A stretch of DNA of 64,000 nt, taken from Sediminibacterium ginsengisoli (lineage in GTDB: Bacteria; Bacteroidota; Bacteroidia; Chitinophagales; Chitinophagaceae). A program made the position numbers and the translations under genes. The stretch spans positions 215,005-279,004 of the forward strand of contig NZ_FUWH01000002.1 in the NCBI RefSeq assembly GCF_900167075.1, given 5' to 3'. Positions 32,955 through 42,225 of this stretch are shown here, piece after piece; positions within the stretch are counted from its first letter, which is position 1, and each line of letters starts with the position of its first letter. The notes below the pieces were generated by a model, which saw nothing but the letters and a program-made list of their open reading frames with translations, was not told where the DNA came from and did no database searches.

Positions 32955-33554
32955 ATGAAACGATTATTACTGGCATGCTTTGCCATTGCAGTTTTCACCG
33001 GTGCTTCCTACGCGCAGGGCGGATTCCGCCTGGGTGCCAAACTGGGGGCCAACCTGAACAAGGTTGACGGTGTATCCTTTAAAGACGGGTTTGATTTTTC
33101 ATACCACGCAGGAGGCTGGATGGAAATAGATTTCAACAAGAAATGGGGTGTTCAGCCGGAAGTGCTGTTCAATCAGTCAACCACACAACGTTCCAGTTTC
33201 AATACTTTGTACCCCACGTATGTAAATCCTTCTGCAGATCCGAATGGTAAGATCAAGCTGAATTATCTTTCTATCCCCATCCTGCTCCGTTATAATATCG
33301 GTAACCTGGTTACCCTGAATGCCGGCCCTCAGTTCGGAATACTTTTAAGCCAGGATAAGGATTTCCTGCAGAACGGAAAAGAAGCTTTCAAAAGCGGCGA
33401 CTTCTCCATGGTGGGTGGTATACAACTGAACCTGAGCATGCTGCGCATCTATGGTCGTTACAATATTGGCCTGAGTAATATCAATGATATCGATAATCAG
33501 GATAAATGGAAGAACCAGCAGATCCAGCTTGGTCTCGGTCTTAAGTTATTGTAA
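32955..33554 (+). CDS. Outer-membrane beta-barrel protein (PorT/OMP_b-brl_2 type)
   Basis: 199 residues. Signal peptide MKRLLLACFAIAVFTGASYAQ, then a typical Bacteroidota small barrel: GFRLGAKLGANLNKVDG, AGGWMEIDFNKKWGVQPEVLF, LNYLSIPILLRYNIGNLVTLNAGPQFGILL, SMLRIYGRYNIGLSNIND, ending QIQLGLGLKLL. The paired motif 'YLSIPILLRY...LNAGPQ.GIL' is the signature of the porin-like family. Function unknown. It has its own strong terminator. Confidence 0.9.
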   Translation: MKRLLLACFAIAVFTGASYAQGGFRLGAKLGANLNKVDGVSFKDGFDFSYHAGGWMEIDFNKKWGVQPEVLFNQSTTQRSSFNTLYPTYVNPSADPNGKIKLNYLSIPILLRYNIGNLVTLNAGPQFGILLSQDKDFLQNGKEAFKSGDFSMVGGIQLNLSMLRIYGRYNIGLSNINDIDNQDKWKNQQIQLGLGLKLL

Positions 33555-33579
33555 GTTTTGCATGAACTTAATCCTGAGC

Positions 33580-33619
33580 ATAAAAAAAACGCAGTCATGA
33601 TTGACTGCGTTTTTTTTAT
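33580..33619. terminator. Bidirectional intrinsic terminator
   Basis: 18-bp perfect stem: eight A, then CGCAGTCA, paired to TGACTGCG and eight T (plus two outer pairs), loop TGAT. The stop codon of the DUF4954 gene (33616-33618) lies inside the stem. Confidence 0.9.
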
Positions 33620-35862
33620 TTCATATTTTTCTTCAGTGCTGCAATCTCTTTTTTGAAATGTGCCAGCGCTTTCAGCTGTTCTCTGATAAAGCTGTTGTCT
33701 TCCGGTTTGCCGATAACAGCGATCATCTCGGCAAAGCTTTCATACACCATTCTGCGGTAAGGATTACTGTAATCTTTGGCGCGTGAATCGTGAATGGCTT
33801 TTGTCATCCATTCCTTTGTGGACAAAGCGGCATCGAGTAATGCATTGAAACGATGGACGTCGGTCTTCCTGACATCAATACCACTGATCTCCTGTAATGC
33901 AGCCAGTGCGTGTTTCAGTTTCTGGTCCGGGTATTTATCTGCCTGTTTACGGTAGAAATCATGTACATCATCCCATGATTTTGTCTTTCCGTTCCTGATC
34001 CTTTCTTTTAAAATATCAATGTCTTCTGCAGGGATCATTTGTCCGCCTATATTCAGCCAGTTGTTTCTTTTTTTGAAAGCCGGTAACTGCTCTTTCAGCG
34101 ATGCAAAATTTTTGACCTCGTTACTCCGGCAGAACTGCAATACCTGTGTTATGCCATAATAGATAACCAGATCCCGGAACAATGTATAAGCAGCAGACAC
34201 TTTTATAAGAATGACTTTCCGCTTGCTGTTTTCAACATTGGTGAGCGAGATTTCAAGACTGTCGACAATCTTATTGCCTGATGCCAGCAATTGTTTGCCG
34301 GTAGCAATTGTCTCTTCGCGGGTGTATTTTTGCCTGCTATCCAGTGTCCGCTCATAGGCTTTTCCTGTAGCTTCTTCCAGCAGGGTGAGCGCACTCAACA
34401 ATTCGTTAATGGTATCCGGTGCGAGGTAATCATATTCGAGAAATTGTGTACGCTCCGTACGTTTATCACGGTCGGCATATTTCCATGCATTCCTGGCCAG
34501 TGCGTACATGTTGTACATGAACCAGTAGCCAGGCATGATCACCAGCTGGTCTCTGCTGACGTCATTGCTTACGAGCGAAAACGGAATAGGGATATCGAGT
34601 TCGGCAGGGTAATCGCCTTTGGTAAGAATAGTGAAGCCCGCAAATCTTGAGTTATGTTTGAGACTTACACATAGCCCTGGCCAGAATCCGCGGCCCATAA
34701 TGATCTCGCCATCTGCGCCCCGGCTGTTATGATTGGAACCAATGGTAGCACCTGCGGCAATATTACTTTGCCCCATCACCAGTGCGGCGCATAAAAAAGA
34801 ATTATTATGATGCTGCTCATGTGCCGGGAAGATCAGTGAATTCAAAACTTCGCAGCATGAAATAGTTGCATTATGACCAAGGTAAGAATTGATGAGCCGT
34901 GCACCGTACTTCAGCTGAGAATGAGATGCCATGATAAACCGAACGGCTTTCACACCATAAAACAACCTGCAGCCATAGCCGATAATGCCGTTCACAATTT
35001 CACAGCCTTCGCCAATCTGCGTTTTCCCTTCCGGGCCGGAATTAACGGTGAGGTTTTTCAGTTTGTTGGCACCTTTGAAATAGGCATCCGATCCGATCCA
35101 CGCGTCTTTGATAATATTGCAGTTCTTGATCACCGTACGGTTGCCGATCTTTCCGTAATAACCGCGTTTGTTGTCAAACTTCGCTTCTGTAAACTGTTTG
35201 AATTTTTCCTGCAGAACCGTATCGTCTTTATAACGACTCCAGAGGAAAGCATCTCCCGCTAGCATACCGTTGAAGGGTAATACTTTTCTGCCTGTATTCT
35301 CATTGCATATTTCCAGCCAGATCCGTACGTCTTCTGTCTCGTCTTTTTTGATAATGCCGTTACCGAATTTGGCATGGTTGGTTGCAACAAGTTCGTTTAC
35401 GTTGGTAATGATCACTTCGCTTCCGATGATATAGTGCGAGAGATAATTGACATTGTCGATCACCACATTGTCGCCGAAGTCGCAGCTGATGATGGTTGAA
35501 TTGTATAATCCCACAGCAGCTTTCAGATCGCTGAAGCCAAGGCAGTAAGGTTCAAGTTTACCGATGCGTACAAGTCCGTAGAACTTGCAGTTCCGTACCA
35601 GTTCAGGATTGAAGGCATCGGAGACAAGGATATTATTCCAGTTGTCGCTGATGTTGCCGTTCCTGACCAGCATCTCAATTTCAAAAGCGCCCAGCTGCCG
35701 GTACACGATGCCGTTGCTGTTCTGTGTATTCCGGAGATAATATTCATCCTTGCCTTTCGGTATATATTGCGCTCCGATAAAATTATAACCAAGCGCAGCG
35801 AGCGGTGTTTTTGAGATCAGGTTCTGAGCCATGCGGACCATTTGGGTTTGGGGGTTATTCAA
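33616..35862 (-). CDS. DUF4954 left-handed beta-helix protein
   Basis: 748 residues. The region about 85-400 has the repeated short hexapeptide-like turns of a left-handed beta-helix (IIGSEVIITNVNELVATNHAKFGNGI, TVIKNCNIIKDAWIGSDAYF, TQIGEGCEIVNGIIGYGC), the fold of sugar-nucleotide acyltransferases such as GlmU. The C-terminal half (about 420-748) is alpha-helical. I recognise the family as DUF4954 of Bacteroidota; its reaction is unknown. Its start overlaps the end of glmS by 8 bp, which ties it to amino-sugar synthesis. Confidence 0.85.
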   Translation of the reverse strand: MNNPQTQMVRMAQNLISKTPLAALGYNFIGAQYIPKGKDEYYLRNTQNSNGIVYRQLGAFEIEMLVRNGNISDNWNNILVSDAFNPELVRNCKFYGLVRIGKLEPYCLGFSDLKAAVGLYNSTIISCDFGDNVVIDNVNYLSHYIIGSEVIITNVNELVATNHAKFGNGIIKKDETEDVRIWLEICNENTGRKVLPFNGMLAGDAFLWSRYKDDTVLQEKFKQFTEAKFDNKRGYYGKIGNRTVIKNCNIIKDAWIGSDAYFKGANKLKNLTVNSGPEGKTQIGEGCEIVNGIIGYGCRLFYGVKAVRFIMASHSQLKYGARLINSYLGHNATISCCEVLNSLIFPAHEQHHNNSFLCAALVMGQSNIAAGATIGSNHNSRGADGEIIMGRGFWPGLCVSLKHNSRFAGFTILTKGDYPAELDIPIPFSLVSNDVSRDQLVIMPGYWFMYNMYALARNAWKYADRDKRTERTQFLEYDYLAPDTINELLSALTLLEEATGKAYERTLDSRQKYTREETIATGKQLLASGNKIVDSLEISLTNVENSKRKVILIKVSAAYTLFRDLVIYYGITQVLQFCRSNEVKNFASLKEQLPAFKKRNNWLNIGGQMIPAEDIDILKERIRNGKTKSWDDVHDFYRKQADKYPDQKLKHALAALQEISGIDVRKTDVHRFNALLDAALSTKEWMTKAIHDSRAKDYSNPYRRMVYESFAEMIAVIGKPEDNSFIREQLKALAHFKKEIAALKKNMK

Positions 35863-37693
35863 CAGTTACGCTCTTTGCCAGGTTACGGGGTTTGTCTACG
35901 TCGAGGCCTTTGGCGAGCCCTACATAATAACTGAGCAGTTGGAGCGGGATGGTGCTTAATAAAGGAGCGATCACTTCATCGGCATCCGGTACAAACATTA
36001 CATCGTCTGCCATGCCCGGGATCACGTCGTCTGCGGCAGTTGCCACTGCGATCACTTTTCCTTTGCGTGCCTTGATCTCCTGTACATTGGAAACGATCTT
36101 TTCATAATAAGAATCTTTTGTAGCTACAAATACCACCGGCAGCTGATCGTCTACCAGTGCAATAGGGCCATGTTTCATTTCTGCGGCAGGATATCCTTCT
36201 GCGTGTATGTAAGAGATCTCTTTCAGTTTCAGTGCGCCTTCCAGTGCTACGGGGAAATTATAACCGCGTCCGAGGAAAAGGAAATCGTGTGCATCTTTGT
36301 ATTTCGCCGCGATATTCTGTATCACAGAAGTGTCGGCAAGGATTTCTTTTACTTTTTCCGGAACGGCCTGCAGTTCATGCATCAGCTGCATATATCTGGC
36401 TTCACTGATCGTTCCTTTTGCATAACCGATCTTGAGGGCCATCATGGTGAGTACGGCAAGCTGGCCGGTGAATGCTTTGGTACTTGCCACTCCGATCTCC
36501 GGGCCGGCATGTGTATAAGCACCTGCATTGCTGAGTCTCGCAATACTGCTGCCTACGGCATTCACGACGCCGAATATGAATGCGCCTTTTTCTTTCGCGC
36601 TTTCGAGTGCCACCAGCGTATCGGCCGTTTCGCCGCTTTGCGAAATGGCAATGATCACATCACCTTCATTGATCACGGGATTCCTGTAACGGAACTCGGA
36701 CGCATATTCCACTTCCACCGGTATGCGGCATAATTCTTCTATCTGGTATTCGGCTACAAGACCTGCATGCCAGCTTGTTCCGCAGGCTACGATAATGATG
36801 CGTTGCGCGTTTTTCAATGCATCGATGTGATTGTCAACGCCGCTCATGATGATCTGCCCGGACTGCGGTAAAAGCCTGCCGCGCAAACAATCGAAAATGG
36901 TGTCGGGTTGTTCGTGGATCTCTTTCAGCATGAAATGTTCATAACCGCCTTTCTCTATGGCAGCCAGTTCCAGATCCAGCTTGGTGATGAAAGGCGTTTG
37001 TTTTTCATTGCCGATATTTTTCAATATCAGTTCGTCGGGTCTTACAATCGCAATCTCATAATCGTTTACATAAACCACTTCCTTGGTATATTCAATAATA
37101 GGTGAGGCATCACTTGCAAGGAAATGCTCGCCCTTGCCGATGCCGATTACCAGCGGGCTTCCTTTTCTTGCGGCGATAATGGTTTCGGGATCATCGTCGG
37201 ATACGAGCAGTATACAATAGGCGCCCACGATCCTTTTCAGGGCAATGCGTAATGCTTCTTCAAGTGTACAGTTGTTATTGGTCTTGATGTCTTCTATGAA
37301 ATTCAGCAGCACTTCGGTATCGGTATCACTTGTAAAGTGATAGCCTTTTCCGAGCAGTTCTTTTTTGATCTGTGCATAGTTCTCGATGATGCCATTATGG
37401 ATCATGGCAAGATGACCGCCTTGTGAGCGATGCGGATGTGCATTCCTGTCGCTCGGCTCACCATGCGTTGCCCAGCGGGTATGTCCTATGCCGATATGAG
37501 AGTTCAGATCCTGACCGGTACAGAATTCTTCCAGTTCGGCAACCTTTCCTTTTTTCTTGTAAACGTTTAATTGTCCATCGTTCAGCAATGCAACACCGGC
37601 ACTGTCGTACCCCCTGTATTCAAGTCTTTTCAATCCTTTAAGTATAACAGGGTAGGCCTGACGCGGGCCTGTATAACCAACAATTCCACACAT
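35855..37693 (-). CDS. glmS: Glutamine--fructose-6-phosphate aminotransferase (isomerizing)
   Basis: 612 residues. The class II glutaminase domain begins MCGIVGYTG with the catalytic Cys2, and contains HTRWATHGEPSDRNAHPH and GIIENYAQIK. Two SIS domains follow (VACGTSWHAGLVAEYQIE, ISQSGETADTLVALESAK, GRGYNFPVALEGALKLKEIS, AAEMKHGPIALV), and the C-terminus ends NLAKSVTVE as in all GlmS. It makes glucosamine 6-phosphate for peptidoglycan and LPS. No glmS ribozyme-like element is evident upstream. Cotranscribed with the DUF4954 gene. Confidence 0.97.
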   Translation of the reverse strand: MCGIVGYTGPRQAYPVILKGLKRLEYRGYDSAGVALLNDGQLNVYKKKGKVAELEEFCTGQDLNSHIGIGHTRWATHGEPSDRNAHPHRSQGGHLAMIHNGIIENYAQIKKELLGKGYHFTSDTDTEVLLNFIEDIKTNNNCTLEEALRIALKRIVGAYCILLVSDDDPETIIAARKGSPLVIGIGKGEHFLASDASPIIEYTKEVVYVNDYEIAIVRPDELILKNIGNEKQTPFITKLDLELAAIEKGGYEHFMLKEIHEQPDTIFDCLRGRLLPQSGQIIMSGVDNHIDALKNAQRIIIVACGTSWHAGLVAEYQIEELCRIPVEVEYASEFRYRNPVINEGDVIIAISQSGETADTLVALESAKEKGAFIFGVVNAVGSSIARLSNAGAYTHAGPEIGVASTKAFTGQLAVLTMMALKIGYAKGTISEARYMQLMHELQAVPEKVKEILADTSVIQNIAAKYKDAHDFLFLGRGYNFPVALEGALKLKEISYIHAEGYPAAEMKHGPIALVDDQLPVVFVATKDSYYEKIVSNVQEIKARKGKVIAVATAADDVIPGMADDVMFVPDADEVIAPLLSTIPLQLLSYYVGLAKGLDVDKPRNLAKSVTVE

Positions 37694-38101
37694 GATTTTA
37701 ATAAATTAGTATGCAAGATTAATTATTTTAATGCAGCAAAAGATGGAGCATCAGCATCCGGAACGTATAAACACGGACCATGAAAACACCGTTTGATACC
37801 TAAAGAGAATAGGTATTGGAAGATGATTGCGTTTTGTTGCGTTCTTTAAAAGCAGACAGTTGCAGGAACCTGCTAAATTATAGCGTGAATAAACCTGGGT
37901 TGTCGCAATACTCCCTGCAAAAAACAGCAGGTGAAGAAAAATGTAGTTATATATTGAAGCCGCGCCGGAAGCGAAAAAAAATAAAAAAGATTATCCGTTT
38001 TTTGTGTCCGAAAAGCAGAAAAGACAATCTGTGGCCAGTAACCGTTCTATATTGGTCAGATCATGCAAGGGGAACTTTATATTAACCAGTTAAATAAAAC
38101 T
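37694..38101. other. 408-bp intergenic region between glmS and the lipoprotein gene
   Basis: A-rich sequence with no convincing gene. A plus-strand frame at 37816-38085 (89 codons) is Lys/Arg-rich with no family resemblance or start signal and is not called. On the minus strand TAATCTTG near 37710 is a 7/8 -7 box for glmS. I see no riboswitch or RNA gene fold. Confidence 0.5.
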
Positions 38102-38620
38102 ATGAACAAAAACCACATCAATATCAGCCATATTCTTTTGTGTGCCGTACTGGCAGGTTCCTGTTTAACTGCATGTGAATCGCAAAGCCGGCGTACAGAA
38201 ACGGTGGTAATAAGCGACACTGTTGCGGAAGTGATCAGCGAGCCGGAACATACAGATGATCTGTCTGCTCCCGATACGCTGTTTGCAGATGGTACGCGAC
38301 CTTCTTCCTGGAGTTCTGCCGGGTTTACCGATCCTTCTGCATTCAAAAATTTTCTGTCGAACTGGAAAGTATGGGTTCAGGCCGGAATGAAAGACAGTAT
38401 AGTGGCATACACAAAATTTCCTTTACCAGCCTATAAAGACAAAGCGGGTTTTCTGAAAGCCTGGCCGGTTATTTTTTCTGCTGAGATGAAAAGAAAGATT
38501 GCTGCGCAGCCACTCAATGAGATCTTCCGCAATTACCAGGGCGCAATGATCGTAAACGGTGCATTCTGGTTCAGCCAGTTCCCGGAAGGCTACCGGCTGA
38601 TCGCTGTTAATAAGCCATAA
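38102..38620 (+). CDS. Lipoprotein, unknown
   Basis: 172 residues from MNKNHINISHILLCAVLAGSCLTAC, with the lipobox LTAC. The N-terminal 60 residues of the mature protein are polar and acidic (EVISEPEHTDDLSAPDTLF), then a small alpha/beta domain containing FKNFLSNWKVWVQAGMKDSIVAY, KAGFLKAWPVIFSAEMKRKIAAQPLNEIFRNYQGAMIVNGAFWFSQ and RLIAVNK. The last part looks like the NTF2/SnoaL-like or DUF-type fold seen in small Bacteroidota lipoproteins, a weak guess. Monocistronic, with a terminator. Confidence 0.8.
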   Translation: MNKNHINISHILLCAVLAGSCLTACESQSRRTETVVISDTVAEVISEPEHTDDLSAPDTLFADGTRPSSWSSAGFTDPSAFKNFLSNWKVWVQAGMKDSIVAYTKFPLPAYKDKAGFLKAWPVIFSAEMKRKIAAQPLNEIFRNYQGAMIVNGAFWFSQFPEGYRLIAVNKP

Positions 38621-38624
38621 AAGA

Positions 38625-38660
38625 AAATCCGTCATGCAGGATGAACCACATGACGGATTT
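38625..38660 (+). terminator. Intrinsic terminator
   Basis: 12-bp perfect stem AAATCCGTCATG / CATGACGGATTT with a 12-nt loop, 5 nt after the lipoprotein stop; it also lies 20 nt past the convergent M14 peptidase stop. Confidence 0.75.
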
Positions 38661-38680
38661 AAGTTGCTCAGCCTCCGGCT

Positions 38681-41473
38681 TTATTTTGCTTTGGATGCTG
38701 TATATAACTGGTTAAAAATGAACTTGAATGTGCCGTGTGTCTGCGCCCTGAATGTGATCTCAGGACCAAACGCGATCAGCTTGCCGTTACCGATACCGGC
38801 TTCAAAAGCGGTGATGCCGCCTTCGAGATAGGACTGTCCCCAGGCCCAGCCGCTGCGCAATGGTTTCGCATCCGGGAACCAGGCCAGTGGTTTCACATTG
38901 CCTTTTGATTGTGCTTCAGGCAGGATGTTGAACACCGGGCTTGCATCGAAATATACATCTGCATTGCTACCCATGCCCCATGCAGCCTGTTGTGTTGAAT
39001 CTACTTTCATACGCAGGATGCTTCCAGGTATATAATATTTCTCACCCGGCAGGTTTTTCTCCTGGCCATTCACCATTTCTGTAAGCATGTTCTTTACCGG
39101 AACACCCAGGTGATAAGCGAGGTTGGTGCTGCTTCCGATGGTAAGGATATTACCGCCCTGCTCCAGGAATTTTTTCAGTTCAGGAATAGATTTCTCCGGT
39201 GTGATCCTGCCCAGCATTTTGTGGAACTCTGCAGGAATATCTTCCTGTCTTGCACCACCTCCAAAACCGCCACGACCGCTGGCGCCGGTATTGACAGAAG
39301 GAATAGCACCTCCTACAAACAGGATAATATCATATTTGGAACGCAGGTTGCCGGTGTCGATATCTTTCGGATAGATCACTTCTGCCGAGAAATGGAATTG
39401 TTCCATGATATAACGCATCCAGCCTGATGGCATTGAACCGCCATAAGTATCCCAGAGCGCAATGCGTGCAGGGTTGATGCGGGTGAGTGCTGCCGGGCGT
39501 TTGGCCAGCGCACTGATCTCGATTCCGAGTGTGCCCGCTGCCTGCTCAACCAGTGTTTTGTTTTTAGCCGAAGCCGGAACGAAGAATGATCCCTGGCTGA
39601 AATTGCTGCCTGCAACCACATCTGCAGAACGGTATACTTCCACACCTGCTTTGAGCAGGTCGTTCACAGCGGTGAATGAATTGTTGGCTGCACTGTTCAG
39701 CAGGTAACCTGCGGCAACAGGAGCACCTGTTACTTTTCCTTTTACACTTTGCAGTTCGCCGTAAGGAATGCGCTCGAACGGACCATCGAAGTTCTCTGTG
39801 ATCCTGTCGAACTGGATTCCCATTTCATAAGCCAGTGTCCATCCTGCCGCATCATATGGTGCGATCGGCGGACCTCCCGGATACTGGAAATCGTTCGGGT
39901 GATCCTGTGGCTCGAACAGGTCAATTACGTGCGGACGGAATGCCTGGTTGTTCTTCACAATGAAAGAACCCGCAGGGTATTTTTTTCCTGCAACGGTGAA
40001 GTCGCTGCTGGCTTTATGTACGAGTACGCCGGTACGGATCAGGGCATTGATAAAACGTGCCGCTGTAGGAAAATCTGCCTGGTCGGAAGGCAGGATATAG
40101 CCTCTTGCATCACGCAGTTCCGGGTTCTTGTAAACAGAATCGAAGAATTTGGCTGATGATGCTGCATTGCCTCCGCCGCCGCGTGGCCCTTCTGCATTGC
40201 CGCCGGGGCGTTGTGCCGCGTTGGCTGCTGTATTACGTTGCTGCATCTCGGTCACTTCCGCGGCACGCTTCGGATAGAGCGTCCAGTAATCTTTTTCGCC
40301 ACGCTCGATCGAGTTGCGCCCCATTTTGTAAAAGTTGTATAACAACTCATCACTGTGACGGATCGCATATTGCAGTACCCCATAGTTCAGTGATACGGAA
40401 TAATCGATTGAATTCCTGAAACGCCATACCTGTGGTAACACAGGGTTAGGGTTTGCACTGCTCGGGATCAGCCTTTGCGGCACCAGCGGAATAGTGGTAG
40501 GGTTCGGACCACCGATGATCTCCGTCAGGAGACCTACCATATTATGGAAATAGGTTACCGTACGAAGACCGCCATTATACCAGGTTGAATATGGCGAACC
40601 GGCGCGTTGGGTATAGCCTGGCTTGTTCTCTGCATTCAGCCTGTTGATCATTGCCGCACCAACGGCATCCAGACTTGTCATCACCAGCGGATCGAATACA
40701 TAGTTGAACGGATCACGGAAAGGAGGACCCGCTACAACAGTTCCGGCAGGGCCGGTCTGGTGGTGGTTATACATGATCTGTGGTAACCACTCAATAAAGA
40801 GCTGGCGACCCATATTCTGTGTTTCTTTCAGGTTAAGCATGAAAAAGTCGCGGTTGTTATCGTGGCCGGCATATTTTTCATACAGTCTCGGTACCTGCTG
40901 CAAAGATCTCTTTTCGGGCTTTGATTCACGCATGTACCAGTTGGAGATCAGCTCCTGCCCGTCAGGGTTTGCATGCGTAAGCAGGATGATCGCATTATCG
41001 AGGATCTTTTTGGTCTCAGCGTCCTGACGGCTTGATAGCTGCCAGGCCATTTCTATCAGCTGATGCGCACCTACTACCTCATTAGCATGCAGACCACCAT
41101 CGATCCATACGATCACTTTACCTTCTGCAGCCAGTGCACGTGCCTGGTCATCGGTCAGGTTCTCGGCATGGGCCAGTTTCTGCGAGATCTGTTTGTACTT
41201 GTCGAGATTTTTAAGATTGGCAGGAGAAGATACCACCAGCATGTATTGCGAGCGGCCTTCTTCAGTGGCGCCGATATCAACCAGTTTCAGGCGGTCAGAC
41301 ACAGCAGCCAGCTTTTTAAAGTAAGCTTCTGTCTGCGTATAATTAGCCAGCTGGTAATCATCGCCGATGTTAAAACCGAAATGTTCTTTCGGAGAAGGAA
41401 TGTTTTGGGCTGAGGCGGACAGGGTCGTAAGCAACAACACAGCCACCAGGCAACAAAGTCTGGTTCTCATCAT
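38681..41473 (-). CDS. Exported M14-family zinc carboxypeptidase
   Basis: 930 residues, signal peptide MMRTRLCCLVAVLLLTTLSASAQ. The peptidase domain spans about 30-400: zinc motif HANEVVG (HxxE, WIDGGLHANEVVGAHQ), a further His in YNHHQTGPAG, Arg-rich substrate pocket NNRDFFMLN, and a candidate catalytic Glu in VGLLTEIIGGPNP. The rest (about 500-930) is a large C-terminal part with a Gly-rich loop RGGFGGGARQED, an ATPase-like GASRG turn and FIFNQLYTASKAK at the end, similar to the long M14 peptidases of Bacteroidota. It would trim peptides in the periplasm or outside; specificity unknown. Confidence 0.9.
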   Translation of the reverse strand: MMRTRLCCLVAVLLLTTLSASAQNIPSPKEHFGFNIGDDYQLANYTQTEAYFKKLAAVSDRLKLVDIGATEEGRSQYMLVVSSPANLKNLDKYKQISQKLAHAENLTDDQARALAAEGKVIVWIDGGLHANEVVGAHQLIEMAWQLSSRQDAETKKILDNAIILLTHANPDGQELISNWYMRESKPEKRSLQQVPRLYEKYAGHDNNRDFFMLNLKETQNMGRQLFIEWLPQIMYNHHQTGPAGTVVAGPPFRDPFNYVFDPLVMTSLDAVGAAMINRLNAENKPGYTQRAGSPYSTWYNGGLRTVTYFHNMVGLLTEIIGGPNPTTIPLVPQRLIPSSANPNPVLPQVWRFRNSIDYSVSLNYGVLQYAIRHSDELLYNFYKMGRNSIERGEKDYWTLYPKRAAEVTEMQQRNTAANAAQRPGGNAEGPRGGGGNAASSAKFFDSVYKNPELRDARGYILPSDQADFPTAARFINALIRTGVLVHKASSDFTVAGKKYPAGSFIVKNNQAFRPHVIDLFEPQDHPNDFQYPGGPPIAPYDAAGWTLAYEMGIQFDRITENFDGPFERIPYGELQSVKGKVTGAPVAAGYLLNSAANNSFTAVNDLLKAGVEVYRSADVVAGSNFSQGSFFVPASAKNKTLVEQAAGTLGIEISALAKRPAALTRINPARIALWDTYGGSMPSGWMRYIMEQFHFSAEVIYPKDIDTGNLRSKYDIILFVGGAIPSVNTGASGRGGFGGGARQEDIPAEFHKMLGRITPEKSIPELKKFLEQGGNILTIGSSTNLAYHLGVPVKNMLTEMVNGQEKNLPGEKYYIPGSILRMKVDSTQQAAWGMGSNADVYFDASPVFNILPEAQSKGNVKPLAWFPDAKPLRSGWAWGQSYLEGGITAFEAGIGNGKLIAFGPEITFRAQTHGTFKFIFNQLYTASKAK

Positions 41474-41652
41474 AAGTAGTTATGGTTTATTGGCTAAATG
41501 TAACGATTAATTAAAAACAGACCGGTTCCCGGAGCCTTTTGCAAAGGAAGGGGAGATGCTGAACGGATGAAAAAGCAAAAAGCAGGGGTGAAGAGGCAAT
41601 TGGTGATCTGTGTATTCAAAAGGGCATTTTTCAAAAAATGGGTGTTTTTCAC

Positions 41653-41684
41653 CTTGCGGGCGTTTTTATGCCTTTATACTTTTG
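41653..41684 (+). promoter_or_regulatory. Promoter of the small membrane-protein gene
   Basis: CTTG (41653-41656), 20 nt spacer, TACTTTTG (41677-41684), a full -7 match with a 3/4 -33 box. ATG 41714 is 29 nt further on. The 41474-41652 stretch before it holds nothing I can name. Confidence 0.55.
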
Positions 41685-41713
41685 ACCTCGTAATCAAACA
41701 ACAGTAAGCAGGA

Positions 41714-42118
41714 ATGGAACAACGCACTACCATCAGTAATGTTTCGGACATCAGGCATATTGCCGGCGAGATCGGCATGTTCCATATCCGGCGCAGGATG
41801 ATCAGCGTGCAGCTGAACCAGTTTACTGAAGAAGAGAACAGGCTGATCGAACGCAAGATCGTAAAGCAATATGCCATGCAGCATGCTTTGTTGTCTGCCT
41901 CTACCGGTTTAGGTGTAACTGTGTTATATGTGCTGCTGATCGTATCAGGCATCATTACTCTTTCCGACCATCCGCGTGCATGGTTTATCGGGGGATATAT
42001 CGTGTTTTTTGCCGGGGCTGTTGTATTGCAGCGGGTGTTCCGCTGCTGGTATTCCAGGAAAGTGTTACGTCGCCTGGCCAACGAGCTTCCCGCCGTACCG
42101 CCGCTGGCTTACCAGTGA
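41714..42118 (+). CDS. Small membrane protein, unknown
   Basis: 134 residues with an N-terminal soluble helix region (about 1-55; SVQLNQFTEEENRLIERKIVKQYAM) and two TM helices (about 62-82 VTVLYVLLIVSGIITL and 90-110 WFIGGYIVFFAGAVVL), then a basic tail KVLRRLANELPAVPPLAYQ. It looks like a real membrane protein, cotranscribed with nothing obvious; ABC-F starts 107 bp later with its own promoter. I recognise no family. Confidence 0.65.
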   Translation: MEQRTTISNVSDIRHIAGEIGMFHIRRRMISVQLNQFTEEENRLIERKIVKQYAMQHALLSASTGLGVTVLYVLLIVSGIITLSDHPRAWFIGGYIVFFAGAVVLQRVFRCWYSRKVLRRLANELPAVPPLAYQ

Positions 42119-42213
42119 TCTTTGTCTCTCCTATCCTAAGAATAACCCGGGCAGGGTGGACCTCAGGGTCTGCCCTGCTTCATTTTGAGGCCTGCCGAAC
42201 GCCCGCAGAGTAG

Positions 42214-42221
42214 TATCTTTG
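42214..42221 (+). promoter_or_regulatory. -7 box of the ABC-F gene
   Basis: TATCTTTG, perfect match, ends 4 nt before ATG 42226; likely leaderless. A TTTG lies at 42184-42187 but 26 nt away, longer than usual. Confidence 0.5.
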
Positions 42222-42225
42222 CCGC

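Noticed and set aside
37816..38085. Plus-strand open frame of 89 codons between glmS and the lipoprotein gene
   Set aside because: Lys/Arg-rich low-complexity translation, no start signal, no family resemblance, and it overlaps the leader of the lipoprotein gene.
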